Shown here: piece by piece, positions 45,734 to 57,283 of the stretch
Numbering within the stretch: the first letter of the stretch is position 1
Layout: the number at the start of each line of letters is the position of its first letter
Source: Miscanthus floridulus
Lineage: Eukaryota > Streptophyta > Magnoliopsida > Poales > Poaceae
NCBI RefSeq assembly: GCF_019320115.1
Contig: NC_089581.1
Span: 12,991,152 to 13,055,151, forward strand
DNA: 64,000 bases
Direction of reading: 5' to 3'
The notes under the pieces: model-generated
What the model saw: the letters and a program-made list of their open reading frames with translations, nothing else
Databases searched by the model: none
What the model was told of the DNA's origin: nothing
Position numbers and translations under genes: made by a program

Positions 45734-45852
45734 TGCCCTTTTCGCTTGGCTGATAAGCCATGACTGAAAGTACTATTGACTGATTTATTATGAGAGAAAA
45801 AATATTGTTCGTTGGCTGAAAAAATATGACTTATGCGCCAATCGAATAGGGC
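45734..45852. repeat. MITE, GCCTGTTCG family
   Basis: Ends GCCCTTTTCGCTTGGCTGATA and (inward) GCCCTATTCGATTGGCGCATA, with the core TTATGAGAGAAAAAATATTG. It lies 28 bp before the CACTA element. Confidence 0.68.
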
Positions 45853-46116
45853 GTAGATTCTGCCCTATACTATTGACTAGCACTACTAGAATCAATAAGT
45901 TTCCCTAGATTTATTTTCCTATGGTTTTTTAAGCATCCTACAGTTCCCTAGGAATTCCTGGTTTTCGTCGGGAGAGGCAAAAGGAACGGACGCAAAGCCA
46001 TGCTTGGTGGCGTACGAAGCCAGGCACGGTGGCGCCTAGGTGTGTCTTTCCTAGGAAAGAGATAGACACCATATTCGCTGATCCTAAAATTTAGTTTATA
46101 CAGATACTTATGCTAA

Positions 46117-46358
46117 GGCCTTGTTTAGATGCCATCCAAATTTTAAGTTTTTTCACTTTCTCTCCATCACATCAATTTTTAACCGTTTGCATGGAGTATT
46201 AAATGTAGGTAAAAAAATAATTAATTACACAGTTTAGTTGAAAATCACGAGATGAATCTTTTGAGCCTAGTTGGTCCACGATTGGACAATATTTGCCAAA
46301 TAAGACGAAAGTGATACTATTCATCGGTTTGAAATTTTTTCAAAATCTAAACGAGGCC
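46117..46358 (+). repeat. Tourist-type MITE inside the CACTA element
   Basis: 242 bp, inverted ends GGCCTTGTTTAGAT and (inward) GGCCTCGTTTAGAT, with TSD TAA at 46114-46116 and 46359-46361. A TAA TSD is the PIF/Harbinger (Tourist) signature. Confidence 0.85.
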
Positions 46359-46390
46359 TAAAACATTGCGCGAAAAAAATACTATTACAT

Positions 46391-46935
46391 GCTTGAGCCA
46401 AAGAAGTCCGGGGAAATATCCGAAACCCTACCCCTGAAATTCCGAGCGTCAATTTCCCTTCGCGCCGCCCAAATATTTCCTTCGCGCCGCTCGCCCTCAC
46501 CTCTCCCGCCGCACGCCGCCCTCAGCCCTCCCGCCGCGGGCCACCCGAGCACGCCGCGCGCCTCACAACGCCGCGGCTCCGCGGCTCCCTCCATCGTCCA
46601 TCCCTGCCGCGCGCCACACGCCGCCGCGGCTCCCTCCGTGCACGCCCTGCGCCGCACGCCGCCGACGCTCCCTCCGACCTCCGTGCCGCACGGATCTCCC
46701 TCCGCACGTGCCGCACGCGCTCCCTTGGCTGCCCCAAGCTTCTCCAGCCTGCACCAAATCCCTCCACGGTGGCGCCACCCTAATCCACCTTCGCCTTGCA
46801 GCACACTGGTACCCAAATCTTCTTCCATCTGTGGAGATAAAGGGGAAGGGAGAGTGACACTGCTTCACAAGAAAGGCCCAAGAATTGCATCCCTCTCTGC
46901 TGAAGGAAGTCCCAACGATCTACGTCTTGCTGCAA
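46391..46935 (+). pseudogene. GC-rich, Pro/Ala/Ser-rich first-exon-like frame in CACTA
   Basis: An open frame (ATG 46391 region) encoding a low-complexity Pro/Ala/Arg/Ser segment is followed by KGPRIASLSAEGSPNDLRLAAKQRIG. It ends at a good splice donor, GCAAAGAATAG|GTGAGAA, at about 46946. The abrupt GC-rich island in an AT-rich element suggests either the transposon's own leader exon or a captured host exon. I recognise no family. Confidence 0.35.
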
Positions 46936-47418
46936 AGCAAAGAATAGGTGAGAACGAAATCTGCTCGATGGCTTTGATCAGCACTTAATATGTTGTACAG
47001 GTTGCAACTCATGTGTGATGGACATAGAGCATTCATGTTTTTTTTATATATATTTTTGATACATCCTAAAAAGGTTGAAACCGTGTGCCTGTTTGTTGTT
47101 AGTACAATGTCTAAATGACTTGTGGCATAGGTAAAATTGGTGATTCTAATATACTTTGCATTTCTGACATGCACATTTCAGATTCAAGCGTTGGGAGAAC
47201 TTGACTTTTGCAAGTAAGACTCGAGGGGATAAAAAAGGCAGGGATCTGCATTCGTGCTATTGTGCAAGTGAAGCTTGAAGGTGAGAAGGAAATTTATCTT
47301 GTCTCATCTCTTCCATACATTGTGTTGTTTGTAGTAGCACACTGTTATCTTTGGCCTTTGGGTTTGCTAAGGGTTTTAGATATTGAACAGGGGTTTGTTG
47401 TTGCTACAATAACTAGAC

Positions 47419-47758
47419 ATGTCAGTAGAAGACCGTAGTTGGATGTACCAGGGCTGGAATGATAATGGTTGTCATTCACAGGAGTGGGTGCAAAATACAA
47501 ATGCTTTCATAGATCGTGCTTTCAATGCTGTGTATAATTCTGAAAAAATTGGAGTACTTTGTCCGTGTTCGGAGTGTGAAAATAGAGTTACGGAGGAGAG
47601 CTGTCATGACCATGCATTTGTGTAAAAGAGGATTTACGCCTGGGTACACTATATGGACCAAACATGGGGAGCAACCTTATAGCGAGCCTACATTGGAACG
47701 TGATAATGATACCGTTGATGGTTTAGATGAAGTTGTTTGCAATATGTACATGTGCTGA
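47419..47758 (+). pseudogene. Transposon-associated domain of a CACTA transposase, frameshifted
   Basis: The frame at 47419 reads MSVEDRSWMYQGWNDNG, then FIDRAFNAVYNSEKIGVLCP and CSECENR. The reading then shifts near 47600 to HLCKRGFTPGYTIWTKHGEQ (frame of 47516-47758). Motifs RSWMY, CPCSxCxN and GFxPGYTxWxxHGE are those of the plant Transpos_assoc domain at the N-terminus of En/Spm TNP2-like transposases. The protein stops at about 47758, and the DDE catalytic domain is absent. It cannot be an active transposase. Confidence 0.8.
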
Positions 47759-48837
47759 TTCTAAATAAGTTGCAAACTACCACTGGATAGCAACAGATAG
47801 AGATGATAGTTTCAGTGTTTGCTGCAGCTGCATGAACATGTTCGGCTGTGTGTGCCTGTTCTCTGTCTCACAAAACATTATACATGCAGCAGCTGGCTGG
47901 CTGTCTTAAAATGGTTATTTTGATGATTAATGAATTTCAGTCCATGTTGAACTTGTGTAACACAGCAAGTGCAAACATATGGCCTTATTGTCTGTGTGTG
48001 TTTCAACCAAATATTAACAAAGCTTGTACTTGAATCTTCCATTGAAATTAATCTCAAGGTGCTTTGGGGCTGGGGATAAAAACCTGTGTTTTTTTTAAGT
48101 GTCAATTGACTGGAATGAATGCAGCTATTATCTCCAGAATTTTGCAGCACCTGTGCTTTACAGCTATGAATGCTAAATATTTTAGAGAGCCACACTTACA
48201 CCTTGAAGTTAGGAGTGCCGGTTGATTGATGTTTCTAGCTTCAGTTTATAATTATTGTCAATTTGTCATGTTCCTGTGTATATTTTGACATGGCCCTTGT
48301 ATGCAATTAATTCAACCTTTTTTTTTCCTAACTTTAGACTTGCTTAATCTCATAGGCTGGTACCTTTGGCTCATCTGTTGGAGCGGAAACTCCGGAATAA
48401 GTAGGATCGCTTGTGGAGTATTTCGTGGCCATCCGAATGGGACATGTGCTGGAGTGGATGAGACTACAAGTGGAGTGAATGGAACTACAAGTGGTGGAGG
48501 CATGTACTCTCCTGCAGAGGGAGATCAATTTTCGTTCTTTTAATTGTTGCCAAACAATGAGTTGTAGTAGTTATTACTTGTTGCTCATTTGTTTGAACTA
48601 CTCGTGAGCACCAAATGTCGTAGTAGGTCTTGCAAGCTAAGTACGGATGACATGGTTGTATTATGATGATATTATTACTCTAAATGTATGGATTTATGTT
48701 TATGCATTGGATGAAATGAGTACTTAATTACATGTTCATGTGTGAATTTGAATTATATATATTTTTGTAACTGAATTCAAATACAAAATGACATTTATAA
48801 ATCTAATTGCAATGCTGTTTGTTATGGTATATTCTGT
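47759..48837 (+). other. CACTA internal DNA without a recognised domain
   Basis: AT-rich. A frame at 48301-48543 (…GWYLWLICWSGNSGISRIAC…) ends in a Gly/Thr/Ser-rich tail (SGVNGTTSGGG) and may be the last exon of the lost transposase gene, but no motif proves it. Confidence 0.4.
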
Positions 48838-49121
48838 CCCTAGAGTTTAAATTCCTAGGGAAAGATTCCTAAGGAAACTTTCTATCCACGTAGGATGGAG
48901 AGCTGACATATGAGGAAGGTTCCCTGGGGATACAACCCCTAGGGAAAGAATGTTTCCCTACGGTTCCACACCAGAACGGTAGGGGACATTGCTCTTTCCC
49001 GTCGATTTCCTCCCTAGGGGGCTTTCCCTACGAATTACTCTAGGGAAACGCTTTCCCTACCGTTTTTTCAACCTTTCCCTAGGATTATAAACCCTAGGTA
49101 AACTTGTGCATTCTAGTAGTG

Positions 49122-50156
49122 ATAGGCTATTGCCATAGGGTGGGGAATACAACAATGTGAAGCAGTCTGAATCTATAAATTCTTGGTCCATTTGATCGTT
49201 GGGTACCCAAGCAAAAAGATTAAAAGACCACAATTTTGTTTGTTTCCTTCGCCCGAGAACCAAACAACATACTGATAACTCAATTTTTCTTTTGCTCACG
49301 CCTAACACTAGTGGCAACCTTTATGGAATGAAGGTTGAGATATACTCTTTAAGGTAGTATGATAGAGAAAATGTGATAGTAGGCAAAGGAGTAGGGTCAC
49401 ACTCAGGGGTGAAGTGGTGAACCCAACGTAGGAGCTCCAGTCCCATACCTCCAAGTTGCTCATGGAGCTGAGCCCTCCTAAAGACCCCTCATCCCTAATT
49501 TTTCTAGCCATGGATGGAGAGGAAGAATAAGAAAATAGGGAGAAAGAAGAGGAAGAAGAAAGGGAGGAGGAAGAGAATAAGCCCTCCTGTCACAAGTCCC
49601 TGGCTCCCCGCACTGGTGATTCTTTGTGGTGTGTATGTGTATTTGTTTGGTGGTGACACGATTGGGACTGGGAGCGTGGCGTTGCTAAACTAAAGAAGTA
49701 AATGAATTGGGTTGTATATGTCGATAAATGTGACGAAGCTGACCCCGAAAGATAAAAGAAAGAAATGATCAATCAAGATAATAAAGTGAGATTAATATAG
49801 GAAAGAAGGGAGGATGGCCGAGCTCTTTTCCCCTCCATCACCATTTTCCTTTTTTCTCCGTCGACCTCTCCTTCCTTTATTCATTAGTGCATCAATACAT
49901 TTATTCAGGGGTGGAGTGGTGTTACTAGAGCCACAATAGACATTGAAGATTAGCAAACTAATCTACAACTGGTGCAGTGTAGTTACAAAATTACCACGTT
50001 TAAGGTAGTCTCTAGTTTTCTGCACTAAAGGCCTCTTTAAAATACATAAGTTTTTTATGTCTTCTATGTTTTTTTTATGTAAAAATGATCTAATTCTTAT
50101 GAAAATATTCTCCTATTCTAATGAGGGGTAAAACAGAAACCGCAAAAATATTACAA
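49122..50156. other. Intergenic DNA with a GA-rich stretch
   Basis: 49510-49580 is almost pure purine (GAGGAAGAA-type). No gene, RNA or terminal repeat is supported. Small frames have no motif. Confidence 0.4.
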
Positions 50157-50239
50157 CCCTGTTCGTTTAAATTTATCAACCTGGCTTATCTGATACAATA
50201 TTTTTCAAACACAGAGAGCAGGCTTATCATCCGAACAGC
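50157..50239. repeat. Short MITE, GCCTGTTCG family
   Basis: Ends CCCTGTTCGTTTAAATTTAT and (inward) GCTGTTCGGATGATAAGCC, with ACAATATTTTTCAAACACAGAGAGC in the middle. Confidence 0.5.
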
Positions 50240-51026
50240 TCGGCTGGTAGCGACGACCTTGGTTTTTGGTAACTCGCACCAACGCGCAGGCTCGAAGGGT
50301 AAAAGTGTTCGTGCGTCGGGTATGTCAGTTCGTACGCAGAGACAACTGGTACGTTAGACTTAGAGAGCTCGTAATAACACGCAGCGTTAATCAAAACAGA
50401 CCCCACCCGAAGAGCCGAGAAGTCAGACGCCCAGAACGCAACGCTTTCATGCGTCCGTGTCACTGTGTCAGGCCTGCGTCGCCCCGGCTGAGTTGCGGAG
50501 GCTTTCATTTCTGAGGCCGAGGACGAGTCCGTCGTCCCGTCCCGGCCCGGTCCGGCAGATCTGTCCGTGTCGTCTCGGGGGTACAGCCGTACTTGGCGGT
50601 AGCTAGGGGAGCGTACGTACGAGCGAACGAACCCGTCGAACCGTGCGATCGTGTTGGACGTACGCCGATCGCGGCAAAAACGATCGGGTTCGACCCCGTC
50701 CGGTCGTTTTCTTGTCCAAAATGTTCAAATGGTTCGTGGAGAAAAAAAAAAGACGCGTATACAAATTTCGAGTCTCAACAGTCAACACCCACCCACGTAT
50801 GCAAGCATGCATTCGTATTGCGAACCCACTTGTTCAAGACTTCAAGTGCTGATGAAGAACACTCGCTCGTCTGCTGTTGGGGACATATAGTGGATGTATG
50901 TGAACCCCCGTCTCTTTTTTTTTTCTCTCGGAAAATTATACCGATTCCTTTGAAATTTGTAGCCTTCCGTCGTTTAGCTTACGTATAGAGCTCCAAACAA
51001 GCTGCGAATATTTGTTCGGGGGGTTT
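50240..51026. other. Intergenic DNA of raised GC, nothing supported
   Basis: CpG-rich at 50230-50720, with several overlapping short frames on both strands. None shows a family motif, and no single frame is preferred. Confidence 0.4.
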
Positions 51027-51301
51027 TGTGTCGCTCGCTACTGCGGCGCCGGAAAACTGGAAAAGGAAATTCGAGGTTCGCCGGAGAGGCTATCGACCGG
51101 TAGAGTGATTTAGGGTTCATCTTTACAGAGTTGTTGTTGGTTGCCTCTCTTCCTCTCCTCCTTTCACTCTTCTACTGCTCTCGGATGGGCTTGGGCTCAC
51201 AGATGTTACAAACCCAATCCGGGCCGGGCACTCTCTTGTTCATGGGCCTCATGCGATTTCTCTTCCTGGGCTCAGCGTTCACTGGGTGTGGCGTCGTGAC
51301 A
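51027..51301 (-). repeat. Probable 3' LTR of the chromovirus (outer end uncertain)
   Basis: On the minus strand a polypurine tract AAGGGGAGGGGG is followed by TGTCACGACGCC, a typical chromovirus LTR start, at 51301. The far end is uncertain; TGTGTCG at 51027 is one candidate TG/CA boundary. Without the other LTR the length cannot be checked. Confidence 0.4.
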
Positions 51302-52621
51302 CCCCCTCCCCTTGCGACCCGGCATGTCCCCAGGCCGGAGCAAAAGGAAAACGTTGCTGTATGGCCTCTACATCTTCCCAGGTAGCAAGTTCTGGAGCCA
51401 GACCGGACCACTTGATTAAGAACTGAACAACCACACCTGAGCGACGGAAATGGAGACGGCGCTACAGCACTGCCTCAGGAACTTGCAAGCCTTCCTCAGA
51501 TTCTGGAGGAGCCACCGAGAGAGGGAACTTGGTCGACGGGGCAGCTTTAAGTAGAGATACGTGGAATACCAGATGAACAAAAGACAAGTCCGGTAGGTCC
51601 AGTTTGTAAGCGACAACTCCGATCTTTTCCAGCACCTTGTATGACCCAAAGTAACGGAAGGAGAGTTTCTGATGAGCACGAGGAGCAAGAGAGGCCTGGA
51701 CGTACGGTTGGAGCTTGAGGAACACCATGTCGCCGACGTTGAATGACCTCTCTGAGCGGTGCTTGTCAGCATGCGACTTCATGCGATGTTGAGCTCGGAG
51801 AAGGTGTTGGCGAACCAAATCAAGCATAGTAGAATGCTCAGTCAGCATGGACTCAACATCAGGAACAGAGGATGCTTCAGGAGGAGAAAGGCCGAAGTGG
51901 CGAGGAGAGTGTCCGTATAGTACCTCGAATGGCGACATGTTGAGGGAGGAATGGAGACTTGTATTATACCAATACTCCGCCAAGGTGATCCAGCGCAGCC
52001 ACTGCTTGGGGCAGGAATGAACAAAGCACCGGAGAAATGCTTCAAGGCACTGTTTCACCCGCTCCGTCTGGTCATCGGATTGAGGGTGGTAGGCGGAGCT
52101 CATGCAGAGCTGAGTACCAGCCAAGTGGAACAGCTCCTTCCAGAAATGGCTGGTGAAGATGCGGACGTGGTCGAAGATGATGTGGGTGGGCATACCGTGT
52201 AAGCGGTAGATATTGTCCAGGAATAACTGAGCCACTTGCAGAGCGAAGAATGGGTGAAGTAGAGGTACAAAGTGGGCAAATTTGCTAAACTTGTTGACGA
52301 CGACCATGATACAGTTAGCGGCACCCGAGCGTGGAAGACCCTCGATGAAATCCATGGAGATGACTTGCTAGGACTCTGCTGGAATAGGCAGCGGAGAAAG
52401 AAGTCCTGGATACTTGGCATGATCGGGCTTAGCCTGTAAACAAGTGGTACAAGAAGCCACCAGTTGTTTGATGTCAGACTTCATTCCTTTCCAAGCGAAC
52501 AACTTCTTGATTCTGCTGTAAGTAACAGGAAATCCAGAGTGGCCCCCGATAGCGCTGGAATGCAATGCTTCAAAAATTCTCAGCTGGAGGGTCTTGTTGT
52601 CACCCACCCAGATGCGATCGC
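51279..52621 (-). pseudogene. Chromovirus (Ty3/gypsy) pol 3' end: integrase plus chromodomain
   Basis: In sense (minus) order: the H2C2 zinc-binding domain of integrase (HSSAIGGHSGF, then CTTCLQAKPDH), the core with the first Asp in MDFIEGLP, the second Asp in FDHVRIFTSHFW, and the Glu in HPQSDDQTE. A C-terminal GDMVFLKLQPY segment and a chromodomain-like end, QFLIKWSGLAPELATWEDV, stop at 51279-51281 and overlap the LTR start. An in-frame amber replaces the Trp just before QVISMDFIEG (about 52365), and a frameshift near 51470 separates the chromodomain. RT and everything upstream were cut off by the copia element at 52622. Integrases with a chromodomain target heterochromatin; this copy is inactive. 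Confidence 0.88.
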
Positions 52622-54056
52622 TGAAAGGATCAAGATGTCCAAGAGGGGGGGGGGTGAATTGGGCCAATTCTAAATTTCTTTGCAATAATTAAGTCCTATG
52701 GTTAGCCCAATTAACTCCTTGTGCTTAGAAAGTGTTTCTATTGAACTAACATACAAAAGTTTAGCAACCTAAGGTCCAATCCTACTCTAGCATGGCAATT
52801 CTATGAATGTAAATGATAAGAATTGAATTGCTCAAAGTAAATACACAAAGTAAAGAGAGGAGAGGAAACACGGTGATGTTTTGTCGAGGTATCGGAGAGT
52901 CGCCACTCCCCACTAGTCCTCGTTGGAGCACCCGCGCAAGGGTGTAGCTCCCCCTTGATCCACGCAAGGATCAAGTGCTCTCTACGAGTTGATTCTTTGC
53001 CACTCCGTCACAGTGAATCACCCACAACCGCTCATAACTTGAGTTGGGTCATCCACAAGCTCTCCGGATGATCACCAAGCTCCCAATCACCACCAAGCCA
53101 TCTAGGTGATGGCGATCACTAAGAGTAACAAGCACGAACTCTCACTTGACCACGACAAGCCTAATGAGATGGGTGGATGTACACTTTACTACTCTTGACC
53201 TCACTAATGAGGGCTCTCTTTGAGATTCTCAAATCTCAATCACCTCACTAGGATCTTGCTCTTCTTGGCACTCTCAAACGTGTTTCTCAGCTGTTGGAAT
53301 GAGCAAAAGTACCCCACACACGAGTGGAGGCTCTATTTATAACATGGGCTGAAAAACGAACCGTTATGTGCCTCTACAGGGTGATCAGACGCTCCGGTCA
53401 GTATACCCCGAACTCCAGTATTTACAGTGTGACCGGACGCGTTCGGTCACGATTTTCCCTCTCTGGAACCTTACTGGAGTCGACCGGACACTGCCTCTCA
53501 GTGTTCGGTCACTTGACCTCTCAGCATCCGGTCAAACCAGACGCAATCACCTTGATCAAATGAATTGACCGGACCCTGAGCCAGCGTTCCGTCAAACCGG
53601 AGCCAGCGTCCGGTCAGTATTTGACCCTCCATTCACTTCCAACTCTCGATCATATGTGAATGAAGTTTGCTCCATTAGATCTAAGGGCTGTTTTGGAGCT
53701 ACCTAGTGCTAGTTTTAACAAGTGTGCACCACATGTAACTCACTAGACTTATCTAGGTTAAGCTACCCGTCCATACCCCCTCTTAATAGTATGGCCAAAG
53801 GAGAAATAAAGTCCTAAACTACTCTAAGTGTCTCTCCAACTCTAATCGACACTTAGAACTAGTCCATCCTTAATCTTGTTGTCCATCCTTTGAAAACCGA
53901 AATGATTTCCATCGTAGGGGCATGACCACCTCGATTGCCCAATCGATCTCCATTACCATGACCTAACTTAATTGCCTCTGCAAAACACACGTTAGTCATA
54001 GTAATCTTATATTGTCATTAATCACCGAAACCCAACTAGGGGCCTAGATGCTTTCA
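52622..54056 (-). repeat. Copia LTR (3' LTR, minus strand)
   Basis: The plus strand runs TGAAAGGATC...GATGCTTTCA, so the sense LTR is TGAAAGCATC...GATCCTTTCA, 1435 bp. Just beyond it (54057-54072) the minus strand reads a polypurine tract AAAAAGGGGGAGAT, proving this is the 3' LTR. It contains a TATA box (TATTTATA on plus at 53334-53341), a G10 run near 52640 (reverse of a C-rich LTR end), and a small cluster of GACCGGAC/GTCCGGTC motifs at 53380-53625. Confidence 0.85.
53334..53341 (-). promoter_or_regulatory. TATA box of the minus-strand copia LTR
   Basis: TATAAATA on the minus strand, in GTTATAAATAGAGCC. The context is close to the TATA region of the copia LTR at 11459 (GTTATAAATAGAAGCC), although the rest of the LTRs differ. 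Confidence 0.6.
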
Positions 54057-54427
54057 ATCTCCCCCTTTTTGGTGATTGATGACAATACCACCTCGAGTAT
54101 GTGAAAGAGTTGAGGTTTTTAACATGCTTGGATCATATAAGCTCTTGTCAATAAGAACAAAAGAGTTAGGCGAGCTTATATGAACCAAGCCAACATGATG
54201 TACTCAAAAGATATGAATTAAGCATGAGTACAAGTAATAAAGCTCATTTGCATATGAGTAAAACGCAGAAGCAAAGGCAAATGAGCAATGCACAAGTGAT
54301 ATGACATATAAATAATTCAAAGTAGAGAGCACACATGTCATATACCACGATCACGTAGATATCACTATCACAAATATATAGTTCAATGCATAAAAGTAAA
54401 CACATGATGAATGCATAATAGTGTATC
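54057..54427 (-). other. 3' internal remnant of the minus-strand copia element
   Basis: AT-rich non-coding DNA adjoining the polypurine tract, cut at 54427 by the Tat element. The rest of the copia internal region and its 5' LTR should lie beyond the right edge of the window. Confidence 0.6.
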
Positions 54428-54892
54428 TGTCGATGGGGAACCCTACGGGCCCCCCATAGACCATACTGCAGGAAGGTAGGCCTTGGTAACAAGGCCTACA
54501 GCCCAATCGCCAAGAAGAACGCGGAGCAAAGCAACGTGCAAAACCGAAACTCCAACTCAAACTATACAAGGAAAGGCACCCGAAGCGTAGCTTAGGACTC
54601 TGACCTTATATCCGAATAGGACACAAACAACGTCTCTCAGCGCCTGGACTATAAAGGGTTGGCGAGGGTACCCATTGTAAGAGGAGAACGGATACCCGAT
54701 ACTCAGAGCAATACAACGCAAACAGGCTAATGCCAAAACTGGACGTAAGGTTATTACTCGACCAAGTCGAGGGCCTGAACCAGTATAAATCGTGAGTCTC
54801 TTTGCGTAACCGCCGAATTCTGCTATTCGCCGAAGCCCAAACAATTGTCCTGGGTACCCCCATGGCAGGCTATCGGTGGTAAAACATCGACA
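54428..54892 (+). repeat. 5' LTR of the Tat element
   Basis: 465 bp, TGTCGATGGGG...AAAACATCGACA, with perfect short inverted ends TGTCGATG/CATCGACA. Followed within two bases by the primer site. No second copy lies in the window. Confidence 0.82.
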
Positions 54893-54894
54893 GC

Positions 54895-54912
54895 TGGCGC
54901 GCCAGGTAGGGG
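54895..54912 (+). other. Primer-binding site of the Tat element
   Basis: TGGCGCGCCAGGTAGGGG starts two bases after the LTR. This is the class common in RIRE2/Tat gypsy elements of grasses. It differs from the TGGCGCCGT... site of the pol-less elements, so the two families do not share a primer. Confidence 0.7.
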
Positions 54913-54959
54913 CTTTCGATGAATTTTTTCTCGAGAGTTCGGCGGACCTCAACCTCAAG

Positions 54960-57247
54960 ATGACCTTTTCGGCGGGAACAACCTTTGTCTTCGGATCCTA
55001 GATCTGCAAGGCTGACGACGACAGCAAGCTTCGTACCCATCTCCGAGAAGAAAAAGAATTCGATGACGAAGTTCAATACAAATTCGTCGAGAAGATGATG
55101 AAACTCTCAACTTCAGATACAACTCGGAATAAGGAAGAAAGCGGATACGAAACTGACTCTGAAAAAGAGATACAACCCGATTCTAAGACAATCTTCACAG
55201 CATAAGAGCCAAGCCTAATTGGACTCGGAGACACAACAACGATCGCGATGGGATACGACTCGTACAACTCAAAGAAGAACTTAGGAACTTACGGACTGCG
55301 CAACGCGGCATTAGTCTATCAACACTTTACCCAAAACAAGATGAACTCAGCAAGAAGAATACTCCTGGAGGGAGCACAAGAAGGGATGATCATGACAGTG
55401 ACCCCACAAGATTGTGTGGTGCATTGGCCAGGTTCTTTCACCTCAAGCAAAGTCTAGACTGGCACGCGCGTTGAAGAACTACCTTATCAAGAGGGAAAAA
55501 AACTTGGATCCAGTTCAGAAGCTACAGACAGCTCAACCAAACAAAGGATGGAATACCATACAAGAAGAGCTCGGAAGAGGTATACTGTATACATGGTGGA
55601 GCAGTTAGAACAACCTTTGGAACCACCATAGATACCAGATATAAAATCTTCAGACGAATCAGAAGGCAATATCTCGCCAGATGAGAAAAGCAACATCAAT
55701 GAAAATGATGAGCAAAGACTAGCAAGGCTAAAGAAGAACAAATTGAAAGCTAGAAGGAGGAACCGGGCTAAACAAAGGAAGCAAGTCTGGAATAAATACA
55801 AAGCGGAGCTAACGGAATACAACAGAAAGAAGGCAGAAAAAGAAGCCACAAAAAATACAAAAAGGGAAAGAATTGAAGAATTAACAAAGGAGTTGTACAC
55901 CCTCATGAATAACGGGAAAGCAAAGGAAGACCAGAAGAAAGAAGTTGGGGGATCAGAAAAACAACCCGGCAAAGAAATTCCACAGGAGCCACAAAGGGAG
56001 CAGCCACCCAAAAATTAAATTTTCAAAGGATAGGACCAGTAGAAAGTGCTGATATCAATGGAAGGAAGGAACACTACTCAAAGCAACAAGAAAGAGACAA
56101 ACCAGAATTGAGCCAACGCTACCAAGAAATATCAAGAAGATTTGACAAAGAAGATGACTACGGAGAGTCTGAGTTAAAAGAAGACAGGTCTTATTACAGA
56201 AGGGCAAGATCGCCAGATTATGGAAGAACGGAACCATACGATAGATTCCCTTGTTTCACAGGAAGACTACAAACTTTAAAGCTACCGCACAAGTTTAAAC
56301 TAGCAAATCATTCCAAGTATGATAGCAAAGTCAAACCAAGACAATGGCTAAGGGTTTACTCCCAATCTATTGAATTAGCTGGAGGAAACGACGACATCAA
56401 GGCTCTATTCTTCCCAATGGCCCTCGAAGCAATGCCGCTACAATGGTTTGACAAATTGAGGCCAAGATCAATCAGGTATTGGGAAGACTTGCAAGAAGCT
56501 TTCTGCAACAACTTTGCAGACATTATTACCCATCCAATGACTGCAGCCGAATTGAAAGGAGTAAAGTAAAGGAGAGGAGAAAGTCTAAGGGAATACTATA
56601 GAAGATTTGGAGAATTCAAGGCTCAAGTCCACGATATTACTGATAGGGAGGTGATAGAGGCCTTTGCAGAAGGAATCTGGGCAAACTGGCAATACAAGGA
56701 CTATTTCAATGAGAACCCAAGAACAAATGAAGACTTCAAGAGGGTTGTTGAGAAGCTAATTTCGTCAGAAGAAAGAACTCGACATAGATTTGCTAGGGAC
56801 AACCCAGAGAATAGAAGACCCGATTACAGACAGCAAGACAAAAGACCAAGGCAGGACAATATGGTGGCAACCACAGACAACAAAAGAAGATACAATGACA
56901 ACGGCAATGGTAGCAATGGTAGCAATCATAATGGCAACTACAACAATAGCAACAACCGTAATGACAGCGGTTACAACAGTAATAGCAACTATCAGAGTAA
57001 CAACTACTGAGGAAGAGCGCCGGAAAACATAGAAAATATGCCATGTCACATACACCCAGGGGCCAGGCACAAGTTAGTTGAATGCAACACTTTTCAGCGG
57101 CAATTCATGAAGAGAGAAAATAGGAATCAAAACAACTCAGAGCCAAAGCAAGAAGAATCCAAGAAGGAGGAAAAGAGAGCTAAAGGAGATTATCAAGAAC
57201 CCCAACACCAATTAGCGGTGATATTTTCAGGTGTTCCTAACACATGA
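54960..57247 (+). pseudogene. Gag of the Tat element, frame-broken
   Basis: ATG 54960 opens MTFSAGTTFVFGS, then a stop. Later pieces are RTHLREEKEFDDEV, a Lys/Arg/Glu-rich coiled-coil stretch (55743-56010) and a canonical Retrotrans_gag capsid region (56222-56800: FPCFTGRLQTLKLPHKFKL, WFDKLRPRSIRYWEDL, SLREYYRRFGEFK). An Asn/Gly/Ser-rich run (56880-57007) and a C-H-H-C knuckle (CHIHPGARHKLVEC, 57044-57085) follow. In-frame stops lie at 56567, 57008 and 57245. The frame changes between 55460 and 56108. Capsid function is inferred from family; this copy is inactive. Confidence 0.85.
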
Positions 57248-57283
57248 AGCAAAAGACAAGAGAAACTAGCTCACCGAGCCATC

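Larger units (their letters stand above)
45881..49121 (+). mobile_element. Defective CACTA (En/Spm) transposon, 3.2 kb
   Basis: Terminal inverted repeats CACTACTAGAA (45881-45891) and TTCTAGTAGTG (49111-49121) are perfect over 11 bp. Subterminal regions are dense in CCCTAG/CTAGGG and TTTCCCTA motifs (45901-45960; 48838-49100), the usual transposase-binding layout of CACTA elements. The flanking triplets are TAG and ATA, so the expected 3-bp TSD is not intact, or is offset by one base. Inside are a Tourist MITE, a proline-rich first-exon-like frame and an N-terminal transposon-associated domain, but no DDE transposase core. It is non-autonomous. Confidence 0.85.

Noticed and set aside
46385..46868. 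Minus-strand frames of 81-147 codons opposite the CACTA GC-rich exon
   Set aside because: Gly/Arg/Ala-rich shadows of a high-GC stretch with no motif.
48301..48543. Independent small gene with a hydrophobic N-terminus
   Set aside because: It lies inside the CACTA element; the hydrophobic start arises from a T-rich run and a possible splice acceptor region. At best a last exon of the lost transposase gene.
52622..52685. Start codon of the chromovirus frame at 52683-52685
   Set aside because: The first ~21 codons of that frame come from the copia LTR. The real pol sequence begins only at 52621 and reads into the zinc-binding domain.
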